The translations under genes and the position numbers were made by a program. Shown in pieces: positions 9,716-18,333 of a stretch of 64,000 nucleotides of DNA. Source of the DNA: Candidatus Accumulibacter appositus (GTDB lineage: Bacteria > Pseudomonadota > Gammaproteobacteria > Burkholderiales > Rhodocyclaceae); NCBI GenBank assembly GCA_000585055.1, contig JEMX01000096.1, positions 1 to 64,000 on the forward strand. Reading direction: 5' to 3'. The notes under the pieces are model-generated. The model made no database searches and was not told the origin of the DNA. It saw nothing but the letters and a program-made list of their open reading frames with translations. How positions within the stretch are numbered: position 1 is the first letter of the stretch; every line of letters starts with the position of its first letter.

Positions 9716-11035
9716 ATGACCGAACAGACTTCGCCCACCACCCCGCCGACGCTGCTCCTGGTCGATGACGAACCGTCGATTCTCAGCGCCTTGCGGCGCC
9801 TGTTCCGCCCCTGCGGCTATCGCATCCTGACCTCCGAGAGCGGTGCCGGCGGGCTGGCACTGCTGGCCGAGGAAGACGTCGACCTGGTCATCTCCGATAT
9901 GCGCATGCCGGAAATGGACGGCGCCGCTTTTCTGGAGAAGGTTCGCGCCGGTTGGCCGCGCGCGATCCGCATTTTGCTGACGGGCTACGCGGACATCGCC
10001 TCAACCGTCAATGCGATCAACAAGGGCGAGATCTACCGCTACGTTTCCAAGCCCTGGGACGACAACGATATCGTGCTGATGGTCCGCGATGCCCTACAAA
10101 GCCAGCGGCTGCAGAGTGAAAACACGCGTTTGCTGGCCCTGACGCAGAGCCAGAACGAAGAACTCAAGATGTTGAACAGTGGCCTTGAGGCGCGGGTTCA
10201 GGAACGCACCGCCGAGTTGGAGCAGGTCAATGGCTTCCTCAATCTCGCCAACGACACGCTCAAGCAGAGTTTTCTGGTCTCCATCAAGATCTTCTCGACG
10301 CTGATCGAGCTACGCGAGGGCTCAGCCGGTGGCCACGCCCGCCGCGTCGCCGACCTGTCGCGCAAACTGGCCATGCAGTTGGGCATGGACGCAAAAACGC
10401 AGCAGGATATCTTTCTTGCCGGCCTGCTCCACGACATCGGCAAGATCGGTTTTTCTGACGCCATGCTCGCCAAGCCGGTCCCCAAGCTGAACTCCGAGGA
10501 GTTGTCGCGCTACCGCAAGCACAGCGTCGCTGGCGCCAGCGCCCTGCTGCCGCTCGCCGACCTGAAAGGAGCGGCCGACCTGATTCGCGTCCATCACGAG
10601 CGTTTCGATGGGCAAGGCTTTCCCGATGGCTTGCAGGGACTCGGCATACCGCTTGGCGGGCGCATTCTGGCAGTCGCCAACGACTACGACGGCTTGCAGA
10701 TCGGCACCCTGTCCGAGAGGCGCTTCGGCGCCGACGACGCCAAGGCTCTCTTGGTAAGATCGCGAGGCAAACGCTATTGCCCAGAGGTGATCGACGCGCT
10801 GGTCGAACTTCTGGGCAAACCGCACGACGAACCGGGACAGGAGAACGTGGTTCCGGTCGACGAACTCAGGGTCGGCATGGTCCTCGCCCGCGACCTGCTG
10901 GCGCGTGACGGCACCTTGCTGCTGGCCACCGATTATCTGCTCGACGCCAACCTGGTACGTGAAATCCAAGCCTACGCCAGACGGGAAAGCCTGCCTCTGG
11001 TGCTGCACATTCGTAACCATACCAAGCAGCGTTAG
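9716..11035 (+). CDS. RpfG-like response regulator: receiver plus HD-GYP phosphodiesterase
   Basis: This 439-residue protein has a receiver (residues 12-130, Asp61 in ISDMRMPEMDG, Lys in YVSKPWDD), a predicted coiled coil (about 140-175, with an ALTQSQNEELKML segment) and an HD-GYP domain (about 190-385) with HD at 239-240 (LLHDIGKIG). The signature reads HHERFDGQGFP (293-303), so the Tyr of GYP is Phe. A C-terminal extension of about 60 residues follows. Phosphorylation probably controls c-di-GMP hydrolysis. The start at 9716 (MTEQTSP) was chosen because the upstream frame has no similarity. The next response regulator follows 20 bp later. Confidence 0.92.
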   Translation: MTEQTSPTTPPTLLLVDDEPSILSALRRLFRPCGYRILTSESGAGGLALLAEEDVDLVISDMRMPEMDGAAFLEKVRAGWPRAIRILLTGYADIASTVNAINKGEIYRYVSKPWDDNDIVLMVRDALQSQRLQSENTRLLALTQSQNEELKMLNSGLEARVQERTAELEQVNGFLNLANDTLKQSFLVSIKIFSTLIELREGSAGGHARRVADLSRKLAMQLGMDAKTQQDIFLAGLLHDIGKIGFSDAMLAKPVPKLNSEELSRYRKHSVAGASALLPLADLKGAADLIRVHHERFDGQGFPDGLQGLGIPLGGRILAVANDYDGLQIGTLSERRFGADDAKALLVRSRGKRYCPEVIDALVELLGKPHDEPGQENVVPVDELRVGMVLARDLLARDGTLLLATDYLLDANLVREIQAYARRESLPLVLHIRNHTKQR

Positions 11036-11055
11036 CTTCCAGGAGGAGCTTAGCC

Positions 11056-11622
11056 ATGCCGCGTATCCTGATCGTAGACGACGAAGCGAACATTCTCAAA
11101 TCACTGCGACGGCTGCTGGCAATGACGCCGTGTACGGCTGGCGGCAAAATCTTCCCACTGACCGTGGATACCTTTGAAGACCCCGCTGAGGCGCTGGAAA
11201 ACGCCTTCGGCACGCCCTACCACCTGGTCCTTTCCGATTACCGTATGCCGGGCATGGACGGCGTCGCCTTTCTCAAGGAGTTCCGCGAGCTGCAGCCGAA
11301 TGCGGCCCGCCTGATCCTCTCCGGCTACGCCGACCTCAACGGGCTGATCGCCGCAATCAATGAAGCCGGCATCCTGCGCTTCATCGCCAAACCATGGAAC
11401 GATTACGAGCTGGTGACCACCATCGCCCAAGCGCTGGCCTTGCAGGAGTTGCAGAACGAAACCCAGAGCATCGCCGACGAAGCGCGACTGAAGCAAGGGC
11501 GGCTAAGCCCGGAGGACTTCGAGCGCCAGCGCCTGGAAGCACTCGAACCGGGCATTACCCGCGTGCACTGGGGCCCCGACGGTTCGGTGATGCTCGACCC
11601 GGACGCCTTGAACAAGGATTGA
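11056..11622 (+). CDS. Stand-alone response regulator with short C-terminal tail
   Basis: This 188-residue protein has a receiver over about residues 3-130: acidic DDE (8-10), phospho-acceptor Asp61 (LSDYRMPGMDG) and Lys in FIAKPWNDYE. A helical tail and a short predicted beta segment (TRVHWGPDGSVMLDP) end the protein. There is no output domain, so it probably acts as a phosphorelay intermediate or protein-contact regulator. An AGGAGGAGC ribosome site precedes the ATG. It lies between the HD-GYP regulator and a histidine kinase in a co-directional run. Confidence 0.87.
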   Translation: MPRILIVDDEANILKSLRRLLAMTPCTAGGKIFPLTVDTFEDPAEALENAFGTPYHLVLSDYRMPGMDGVAFLKEFRELQPNAARLILSGYADLNGLIAAINEAGILRFIAKPWNDYELVTTIAQALALQELQNETQSIADEARLKQGRLSPEDFERQRLEALEPGITRVHWGPDGSVMLDPDALNKD

Positions 11623-11680
11623 GACGTCCGCCTCGCCAGCGCGAAGGGAGCGTCCACACGCCCATGCAGGGGACGAAACT

Positions 11681-12886
11681 GTGAGCATCATTGACCGGAG
11701 CCTTTCCTTGCTTGCGTTGCGGCCGGCGAAAGAAGTCGAGGAGCTTGGCCTGGCGCTACGCGTACTGCTCGCGTCTCCGATCGCGCTGCAGGATCCCGCC
11801 GGGACGGTGATCGTCGGCACCCCTGGCCTCGCCGCGCAGCCAAGGGTCGCGCTGACCATTGACGGGCAGGTGATCGGCTATCTACTAGCGCCAAAGGCGG
11901 AAGCGACGATGTGCGCCGCCGCAGCGCAAGTGATCGCCAAGCTGTGGCAGGCGCAGGCACATTGCCTTCTTGACGCTGCCGCGCCGGTCACCGACGAGCA
12001 AGCACCCGCTCAGCAGGAAACCCGGGCAGATGCCGCGCTGGCAGAACTGACAGCGCGATACACGGCTCTTGCCGAGGAATTCGATGCCCGCGTCGCGGCA
12101 CTGGTGAAGCTGAGCGACGAGCAGCAACGCCAGTCTTACCAGGCGGAGCGCCTGGCCTCGGTTGGCGCGCTCGCCGCAGGTGTGGCGCACGAGATCAACA
12201 ACCCGATCGCTTTCGTGCGCAGCAACCTGAGCACCGCCGAAACCTACCTCGTCACGCTGGGCGATCTGGCCAGCGCCGTCAAGGACCTGCCAGGTGGCGA
12301 AGCCGTTCTGGCCAGTGCCGACACCGAGTTCACCCTCGAAGATTTTTCTGCCCTGCTACGCGACAGCATCGCCGGCATTGATCGGGTCGCGCGCATCGTC
12401 AACGATCTCAAGGGTTTCTCGAATGTCGACAAGCCGCAGGAGGATGTCGTGGATATCAACATCCTGCTCGACGCCGCCTGCAAGATGGCTGAGAAAAAGC
12501 TGCTGCCCGGCGCAAGGCTGATCTGCGAGCTGGGCGAGCTGAAACCGCTGTTGTGCCTTCCTGGGCATCTTGCGCAAGCCTTTCTGGCAGTGCTCAGCAA
12601 CGCTGCGCAGGCCATTGACGGCAAGGGAACGCAAGGCGAGCTGCGCGTCCGCAGCAGCTTTGACGGCCAGCAGGCGATCATCGAGGTATGCGACAACGGC
12701 GTCGGCATCGAAGCAAGTGCCTTGGCACGAGTCTTCGATCCTTTCTACACCACCCGCGCGGTCGGCAAGGGAAGCGGCCTGGGACTGACGGTGGCCCGTG
12801 ACATCGTGCGCGCCCATGGCGGCGACATCAACTTCGATAGCATTCCGGGGATCGGAACGACCGTCACCCTGACCCTGCCGGAATGA
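11681..12886 (+). CDS. Sensor histidine kinase without membrane segments
   Basis: This 401-residue protein starts at GTG. The first 100 residues form a small unassigned domain (ALQDPAGTVIVGTPGL), followed by a coiled coil (about 110-160). The H-box is LAAGVAHEINNP with phospho-acceptor His170. The ATPase part shows an N-box (LSNAAQAIDG), G1 (CDNGVGI) and G2 (GKGSGLGLTVA), so it should be catalytically competent. No transmembrane segment is visible, so the signal is probably cytoplasmic. Its stop overlaps the next small gene by 4 bp. Confidence 0.9.
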   Translation: MSIIDRSLSLLALRPAKEVEELGLALRVLLASPIALQDPAGTVIVGTPGLAAQPRVALTIDGQVIGYLLAPKAEATMCAAAAQVIAKLWQAQAHCLLDAAAPVTDEQAPAQQETRADAALAELTARYTALAEEFDARVAALVKLSDEQQRQSYQAERLASVGALAAGVAHEINNPIAFVRSNLSTAETYLVTLGDLASAVKDLPGGEAVLASADTEFTLEDFSALLRDSIAGIDRVARIVNDLKGFSNVDKPQEDVVDINILLDAACKMAEKKLLPGARLICELGELKPLLCLPGHLAQAFLAVLSNAAQAIDGKGTQGELRVRSSFDGQQAIIEVCDNGVGIEASALARVFDPFYTTRAVGKGSGLGLTVARDIVRAHGGDINFDSIPGIGTTVTLTLPE

Positions 12887-13149
12887 CCAAAAAGGCAGAA
12901 GCCGCGACCACCCGGACGGTGCATCCGCTGGCCGATCCCCTACTGCAGGTCGCGCTGACCTGGTTCGCCGCCTTTCTCGTCGGCTGGCCATTGATCCAGA
13001 TTGCCGGCGGACGCGGCACGATCACGCTCTTCCTTTATATCTTCATGATCTGGGGCGGGCTGATCGTCCTCCTGTTTATCGTTTCACGAAGCCTGCGCCA
13101 CCGCTCGCCGCCGACGAGCAGTGACGACCAGTTCTCGGACTGCCAATGA
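12883..13149 (+). CDS. Small two-TM membrane protein coupled to the symporter-kinase
   Basis: This 88-residue protein has two hydrophobic segments (about 20-42 and 48-68) and a basic/Ser-rich C-terminal tail. It overlaps the preceding kinase stop by 4 bp and the following symporter-kinase start by 4 bp, so the three are translationally coupled. In Pseudomonas a small protein, CbrX, is encoded in the same arrangement directly ahead of CbrA. By position this gene is a candidate analogue or a small symporter subunit; I do not see sequence proof of either. Confidence 0.75.
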   Translation: MTKKAEAATTRTVHPLADPLLQVALTWFAAFLVGWPLIQIAGGRGTITLFLYIFMIWGGLIVLLFIVSRSLRHRSPPTSSDDQFSDCQ

Positions 13150-16100
13150 ACAGCCATGGCGGAGGCTTTTCGCCGCTCTGGCTGCTGACCGCGATACTGG
13201 CCTACGTCGCGCTTCTTCTCGCTGCCGGTGCCTGGGCCGAGCGCCGAGCCGCTGGCGGGTACCAGGCGCCGGGCCAGGGCTTGATCTACGCCCTGTCACT
13301 GACCGTCTACTGCACCTCGTGGACCTATTTCGGCAGCGTCGGGAGCGCGGCGAACAGCGGCATGCTCTTCGCCACCATTTACCTCGGTCCGACCCTGGTC
13401 ATGCTGGGTTCGTGGCAAGTGGTACGACGGATGATCCACCTGCGCCAACGCTACCGCTTTTCCAGCGTCGTGGATCTGATCACGCAACGCTATGGCCATT
13501 CAGTGGCAATGGGCGCCTTCATCACCTTGATTTTGCTGCTTGGCATGCTCCCGTACATCGGCCTGCAGTTGCGCGCCCTGGTCGAAACCTTCACTGTCGT
13601 CACCGGCCTGGAGCATGACCACGAGCACGGGGGGTTCTGGCATTTTTCCGACGAGCTGATCGTCGTCGTGGTCGCTCTTCTCACCGCGGGCTTCGGCCTG
13701 CGCCGGGTCGATACTCGCGAACGGCAACATGGCCTGATGGCGGTGTTGGCCGTGGAATCCCTGGTCAAACTGGTGGCCTTTGTCGCCGTCGGCGCGTTTG
13801 TCACCTGGGGTCTGTTCGACGGTTTTTCCGACCTGCTGACACGCCTCAACGCCGACCCGGGACTGCGCCAACGCTTCGTCGATGCGCCGCTGACCGGCAG
13901 CACCTATGTCACCTGGATGACCTACCTGGTGCTGTCGATGGCGGCGATCGTCTTCCTGCCACGGATGTTTCACGTGATGGTGGTCGGCAATCACGATGAA
14001 CGTCATCTGCTGACGGCGATGTGGGTTTTCCCGCTCTACCTGCTGCTGATGTCCCTCTTTGTGCTGCCCATTGCCATCGGCGGGCTGCTCCTCGGCTACC
14101 CTCTGTCGGCGGCAGACTGGCTGGTCATTCGCTTGCCCTTCGACCGCGGCGGCCCGGCCCTGACCCTGCTCGCCTATCTCGGCGGATTTTCGGCGGCGCT
14201 GGGCATGATCATGGTCGCCTGCACGACGATGGCCATCATGTTCTCCAACCACGTCGTGCTGCCGCTGATCGACCGTGGCCTGATAGGCGAGCGCCTGCGC
14301 GGCGGCTTGCGGCCTATCCGCTGGGGGATCGTCTTTCTAATGCTGATTGCCGCCTACCGCTTTCAGGAAGGCCTGGCAAACAGCTACCTGCTGATCCAGA
14401 TGGGCCTGATCTCGTTCGCGGCGGTGCTGCAGTTCGTTCCGGCGGCTATTGGCGGCCTCTACTGGACACGCGCCAACAAGCTCGGGGCCTGGTGGGGACT
14501 GGCGCTGGGTTGGTTGACCTGGGCTTACACCCTGCTCTTGCCGGCGGCCATTCGCAGCGGCCTCGGCGATGCACAATGGCTGATTTCCGGACCGTGGGCA
14601 ATCGAGTTCCTGCGACCGGAAGCACTATTCGGCCTCGATATGGGGTCGCCGTACGCGAATACGGCCTTCTGGACGCTGCTGCTCAACGTCGCGGGCTATA
14701 TCGTCGGCTCACTGCTCGGCCAACAGGACGATGACCAATCGGCGGTAGCCCACGCCTACGCCAGGCCGTTCGGCAACTCGCGGCGACGCAAGAGCGACGA
14801 CAACGGCAAGCTGCGCATCGCCTACGCGACGGTCGGCGAGCAGATCGAGCGCATGTTTGCGCGCTATCTGCCGGCGCACGAGGCGGCACAAGCGATCGAG
14901 CAGGTGCAGCGCGGCGCGCTTGCCGAGGGCGAGAGCAGCCTTTCCGGGCCGGCCTATCTCGAGTTGACGGCCCGGGCCGAGCGCATGCTGGCCGGGGCGA
15001 TCGGCGCGGCCATGGCGCGCAAGGCGGCCAGCGAGACCCTGCGCCTTGACGACCGCGAAAACGCAGCGCTGCATGTCGCCCTGGCCAGTCAGGTCGCCGA
15101 GTTGCACATTTCGCCGCAGCAACTGCGCGAGCAGGTGGACTACTTCCGCTCACTGCAAACGATGGGCGAGGCGCACGCACAGGCGATGGAGGAGAAAATC
15201 GCGGCCCTCGAGGAAGCCGTGCAGGCGCGCGACGTGGCCGATGCCAGCCGACGCGAGAGTGAACAACGCTTCCGCTCGCTGGCCGACAGCGCACCGGTAA
15301 TGATCTGGATGAGCAGCAGCGATGGCGAGAGCTACTACAATCGCGCCTGGTTGGCATTTACCGGCCGCTCAAGCGACGAACAGGCGCGTCAGGGGTGGCG
15401 ACTGGGCATTCACCCCGAGGAGCGGGCGGAGGCGCTGGCGCTGAACGAGAGGATGAAGGTGCTACAAAGAGGCACCGAGCAGGTTTTCCGTTTCCGCCGC
15501 GCTGACGGCGAGTATCGCCATCTGCGCGTGCACATTCTGCCGCGCCACGCCGCCGACGGCACCTTGCTCGGCATGGTTGGTTCGGCGGACGACATCTCCG
15601 ACCTGCTCGCCGCCGAGCAGACCCTGCGCCGCGACAACGACGAGCTCGAAGCGCGGATCGGCGAACGCACGCGGGAACTGCAGCAATCCTGCACCGACCT
15701 GCAGGAACGGGAACAGACGATTCGGACCATCACCGACTCGGCGCAGGACGCCGTGGTGATGGTCGATGATGGCGGCTTGGTCTCCTACTGGAACCCGGCG
15801 GCCGAGCGCATCCTCGGCTGGAGCAAGGACGAAGCCCTCGGTCAGAGGCTCGCCGAGTTCCTCTTGCCCGAACGCTTCCGTGCCGCACACCTGCAGGCCT
15901 ACGCCGATTTTCAGCAGGGCAAGCCGGGCAGGATTCTCGGCAAGACGGTCGAAATGGTGGCGCTGAATCGCGCTGGTATTGAAATTCCCGTCGACCTGTC
16001 TTTGTCATCGACGCTGCTGAAGGGCAAGCTGCACGCCATCGGCCTGCTGCGGGACATTACCGAGCGCAAACTGGCGGCAGATGCCCTGCTGCGGGAAAAG

Positions 16101-17342
16101 GCGTGGTCCGAAGACGTCATCCGTCTGGCACCGAGCTTCATCATCGGTCTGGGGCGCTCCGGAGAAGTCATCCTATTCAATGACTACGCAGAACGGCTCA
16201 CCGGTTATACGCGCGACGAAGTCATCGGCCGCCGCTGGAGCGATGTCTTCTCCACGCCCGAGGGGCGGAGTGAGGACAGCGCGACCATCGCGCACGCGCT
16301 GCAGACCGGTGAAGCCATCAATCACCAAGCGGAGAATGCAATCCTTATCCGCAGCGGATCGCGGCGCCTGGTGAGCTGGACCTCGCAGATAATGCACGAG
16401 GGTGGGGAAGTGAAGATGCTTCTCTCGTTCGGTGTCGACGTCACCGAACGGCGCCGCGCGGAAGACGATCTCAAGAAGAACTATGCCGAGCTCAAGCTGC
16501 TCAACGAGCGTCTCGAAGAAGCCCAGAACCAGCTGCTACAGTCAGAGAAAATGGCCTCAATCGGCCAGCTGGCGGCCGGCGTGGCGCATGAGATCAACAA
16601 TCCGGTCGGCTTCGTCAGCTCCAATCTGCAGACGCTGAAGTCCTACAGCGAGCAAATGCTGGAATTGATCGAAACCTACCAGACAGCCGCGACCGGCATC
16701 AGCGACAGCGCACTGCTGGCCAGCATCGCCGGGCAGAGAGAGGCGCTGGACATCGATTTTCTACGGGACGACCTGCCGGCATTGATCAAGGAGAGCGAAG
16801 AGGGTCTGCGGCGCGTCAAGAAGATCGTCGAGGACTTGAAAGACTTCTCGCACGTCAGCGAAGGCGACTGGCAGTACGCCGATCTCAATGCCGGGCTTGA
16901 ATCCACCCTCAACGTGGTCTGGAATGAGGTCAAATACAAGGCCCAGGTCGACAAGCACTACGCCTCGCTGCCGCCGGTCGAGTGCCTGCCTGGACAGCTC
17001 AATCAGGTGTTCATGAACCTGATCATCAATGCCGTCCACGCGCTTGATGAAGGCCGCGGGATGGGAATGATTACCCTATCTACCGGTCATCAGGAAAATT
17101 GGGTGTGGGTGGAAGTCAAGGACAACGGTCGCGGCATGAGCGAGGCAGTACAACGCAGGATATTCGAACCGTTTTTCACCACCAAACCTGTCGGCAAGGG
17201 CACCGGCCTTGGCATGTCGATGTCCTACAATATCGTACACAAGCACGCCGGTCGCATCGAACTTGAGTCGTCCCCCGGACAAGGCACACGGATCAGGGTC
17301 TGGGTACCCGTCGAGCACCCGAGCAGCGAAGTCGTCCAATAA
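13146..17342 (+). CDS. Sodium/solute symporter-histidine kinase hybrid (CbrA-like) with multiple PAS domains
   Basis: This 1398-residue protein begins with an SSF symporter domain of about 12-13 membrane segments (about 10-520; YALSLTVYCTSWTYFGSVGS is the typical opening). A soluble linker region (about 545-700) and three PAS domains follow (about 700-825, 855-975, 980-1105). A coiled coil leads into the transmitter, with His1148 (GVAHEINNPVGF), an N-box (MNLIINAVHALDE), G1 (VKDNGRGM) and G2 (GKGTGLGMSMS). CbrA of Pseudomonas has this SSF-kinase plan and controls carbon/nitrogen use. No DNA-binding CbrB-like partner lies nearby; the next gene encodes a lone receiver. Confidence 0.93.
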   Translation: MNSHGGGFSPLWLLTAILAYVALLLAAGAWAERRAAGGYQAPGQGLIYALSLTVYCTSWTYFGSVGSAANSGMLFATIYLGPTLVMLGSWQVVRRMIHLRQRYRFSSVVDLITQRYGHSVAMGAFITLILLLGMLPYIGLQLRALVETFTVVTGLEHDHEHGGFWHFSDELIVVVVALLTAGFGLRRVDTRERQHGLMAVLAVESLVKLVAFVAVGAFVTWGLFDGFSDLLTRLNADPGLRQRFVDAPLTGSTYVTWMTYLVLSMAAIVFLPRMFHVMVVGNHDERHLLTAMWVFPLYLLLMSLFVLPIAIGGLLLGYPLSAADWLVIRLPFDRGGPALTLLAYLGGFSAALGMIMVACTTMAIMFSNHVVLPLIDRGLIGERLRGGLRPIRWGIVFLMLIAAYRFQEGLANSYLLIQMGLISFAAVLQFVPAAIGGLYWTRANKLGAWWGLALGWLTWAYTLLLPAAIRSGLGDAQWLISGPWAIEFLRPEALFGLDMGSPYANTAFWTLLLNVAGYIVGSLLGQQDDDQSAVAHAYARPFGNSRRRKSDDNGKLRIAYATVGEQIERMFARYLPAHEAAQAIEQVQRGALAEGESSLSGPAYLELTARAERMLAGAIGAAMARKAASETLRLDDRENAALHVALASQVAELHISPQQLREQVDYFRSLQTMGEAHAQAMEEKIAALEEAVQARDVADASRRESEQRFRSLADSAPVMIWMSSSDGESYYNRAWLAFTGRSSDEQARQGWRLGIHPEERAEALALNERMKVLQRGTEQVFRFRRADGEYRHLRVHILPRHAADGTLLGMVGSADDISDLLAAEQTLRRDNDELEARIGERTRELQQSCTDLQEREQTIRTITDSAQDAVVMVDDGGLVSYWNPAAERILGWSKDEALGQRLAEFLLPERFRAAHLQAYADFQQGKPGRILGKTVEMVALNRAGIEIPVDLSLSSTLLKGKLHAIGLLRDITERKLAADALLREKAWSEDVIRLAPSFIIGLGRSGEVILFNDYAERLTGYTRDEVIGRRWSDVFSTPEGRSEDSATIAHALQTGEAINHQAENAILIRSGSRRLVSWTSQIMHEGGEVKMLLSFGVDVTERRRAEDDLKKNYAELKLLNERLEEAQNQLLQSEKMASIGQLAAGVAHEINNPVGFVSSNLQTLKSYSEQMLELIETYQTAATGISDSALLASIAGQREALDIDFLRDDLPALIKESEEGLRRVKKIVEDLKDFSHVSEGDWQYADLNAGLESTLNVVWNEVKYKAQVDKHYASLPPVECLPGQLNQVFMNLIINAVHALDEGRGMGMITLSTGHQENWVWVEVKDNGRGMSEAVQRRIFEPFFTTKPVGKGTGLGMSMSYNIVHKHAGRIELESSPGQGTRIRVWVPVEHPSSEVVQ

Positions 17343-17356
17343 GCCAAGGAGAGAAG

Positions 17357-17725
17357 ATGTCGGTTTCGGTTCTCGTCGTCGATGATTCGGCGATGGCACG
17401 CAAAATGTTGATTCGAGCCTTGCCGCCCGATTGGGACATCACCATCACGCAGGCGGCAAATGGCAGCGAAGCCTTGGCGCAGTATCGTCAGGGAGGCATC
17501 GATGTGATGTTCCTGGATCTGACGATGCCGGAAATGGACGGCTATCAGGTCCTCGAAACACTGCGTAACGAAGATCTGAACTGTCTGGTCATCGTCGTTT
17601 CGGCGGACATTCAGGAGGCGGCGCAGGCGCGCGTCCGCGCGATGGGCGCCTGCGCCTTCATCAAGAAGCCGGTAGATGCCGAGCGCATCAGGACGGTGCT
17701 CAAGGATTACGGCCTTTTGGTATGA
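17357..17725 (+). CDS. CheY-like single-domain response regulator
   Basis: This 122-residue protein consists of a receiver only: acidic DDS (9-11), phospho-acceptor Asp54 (MFLDLTMPEMDGY), Ser in VVVSAD and Lys in FIKKPVD. It lies 14 bp after the symporter-kinase and overlaps the CheC-like gene by 4 bp. That suggests the three act together: kinase, carrier, phosphatase. CAAGGAGAGAAG precedes the ATG as ribosome site. Confidence 0.9.
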   Translation: MSVSVLVVDDSAMARKMLIRALPPDWDITITQAANGSEALAQYRQGGIDVMFLDLTMPEMDGYQVLETLRNEDLNCLVIVVSADIQEAAQARVRAMGACAFIKKPVDAERIRTVLKDYGLLV

Positions 17726-18333
17726 CTATAGAATTCATCGGCGAAGACCAGCGCGAGGCTTTGCAGGAAGTGGCGAATATCGGCATGGGTCAGGCCGGCG
17801 CGTCGATTGCCAAGGTCCTGGGCGAGTTTGTCGAACTGTCGGTACCTCAGATCAGCGCCGTGAGCGCCGCCGGGATACCCGCCGCACTGGCCGCGCTGGC
17901 CGGCGACGGCGTCGCTTCGGCCGTCCGGCAGGCCTTCCTTGGCGAGCTGCGCGGCGAGGCGATCGTCATTTTTTCCGAGCATTCGGCACACGATCTGGCT
18001 GAGCTGCTTGCCTGCGCTGACGTCCTGGACGGCCCTGCCGAGCGCGAGTTGCTGCTCGACATCAGCAACGTCCTGGTCGGCGCCTGCCTTGGCGGAATGG
18101 CACAGCTGCTACGCACCACGATCGGCTTTTCGCCACTTTCCCTGCTCGCCGACCAGGTGCCGACCAGCATGCTCCTGCAGGCGGACGAGATCAGCGCGCG
18201 CTGCGCACTTCTCGTCGAGGTGCGCTTCCGACTCGAAAAACGCGCCTTCCGCAGTCATCTGGTGATGCTCATGGCTGACGATGCAGTCGCCGCCCTGCGG
18301 CGGGCGCTTGACCGCTTCATCGAGGAGCTCTGA
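17722..18333 (+). CDS. CheC-like phosphatase for a response regulator
   Basis: This 203-residue protein has two CheC-type active-site helices. The first (about residues 8-40) reads REALQEVANIGMGQAGAS and has the E-x2-N pair and later Pro of the family. The second (about 110-140) reads ELLLDISNVLVGACLGGMAQ and has Asp where the Glu usually stands. CheC proteins dephosphorylate CheY-P. Here the gene overlaps a CheY-like gene by 4 bp and abuts a histidine kinase, with no cheA, cheW or receptor genes around. A role in silencing this phosphorelay rather than classical chemotaxis is inferred. Confidence 0.85.
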   Translation: MTIEFIGEDQREALQEVANIGMGQAGASIAKVLGEFVELSVPQISAVSAAGIPAALAALAGDGVASAVRQAFLGELRGEAIVIFSEHSAHDLAELLACADVLDGPAERELLLDISNVLVGACLGGMAQLLRTTIGFSPLSLLADQVPTSMLLQADEISARCALLVEVRFRLEKRAFRSHLVMLMADDAVAALRRALDRFIEEL

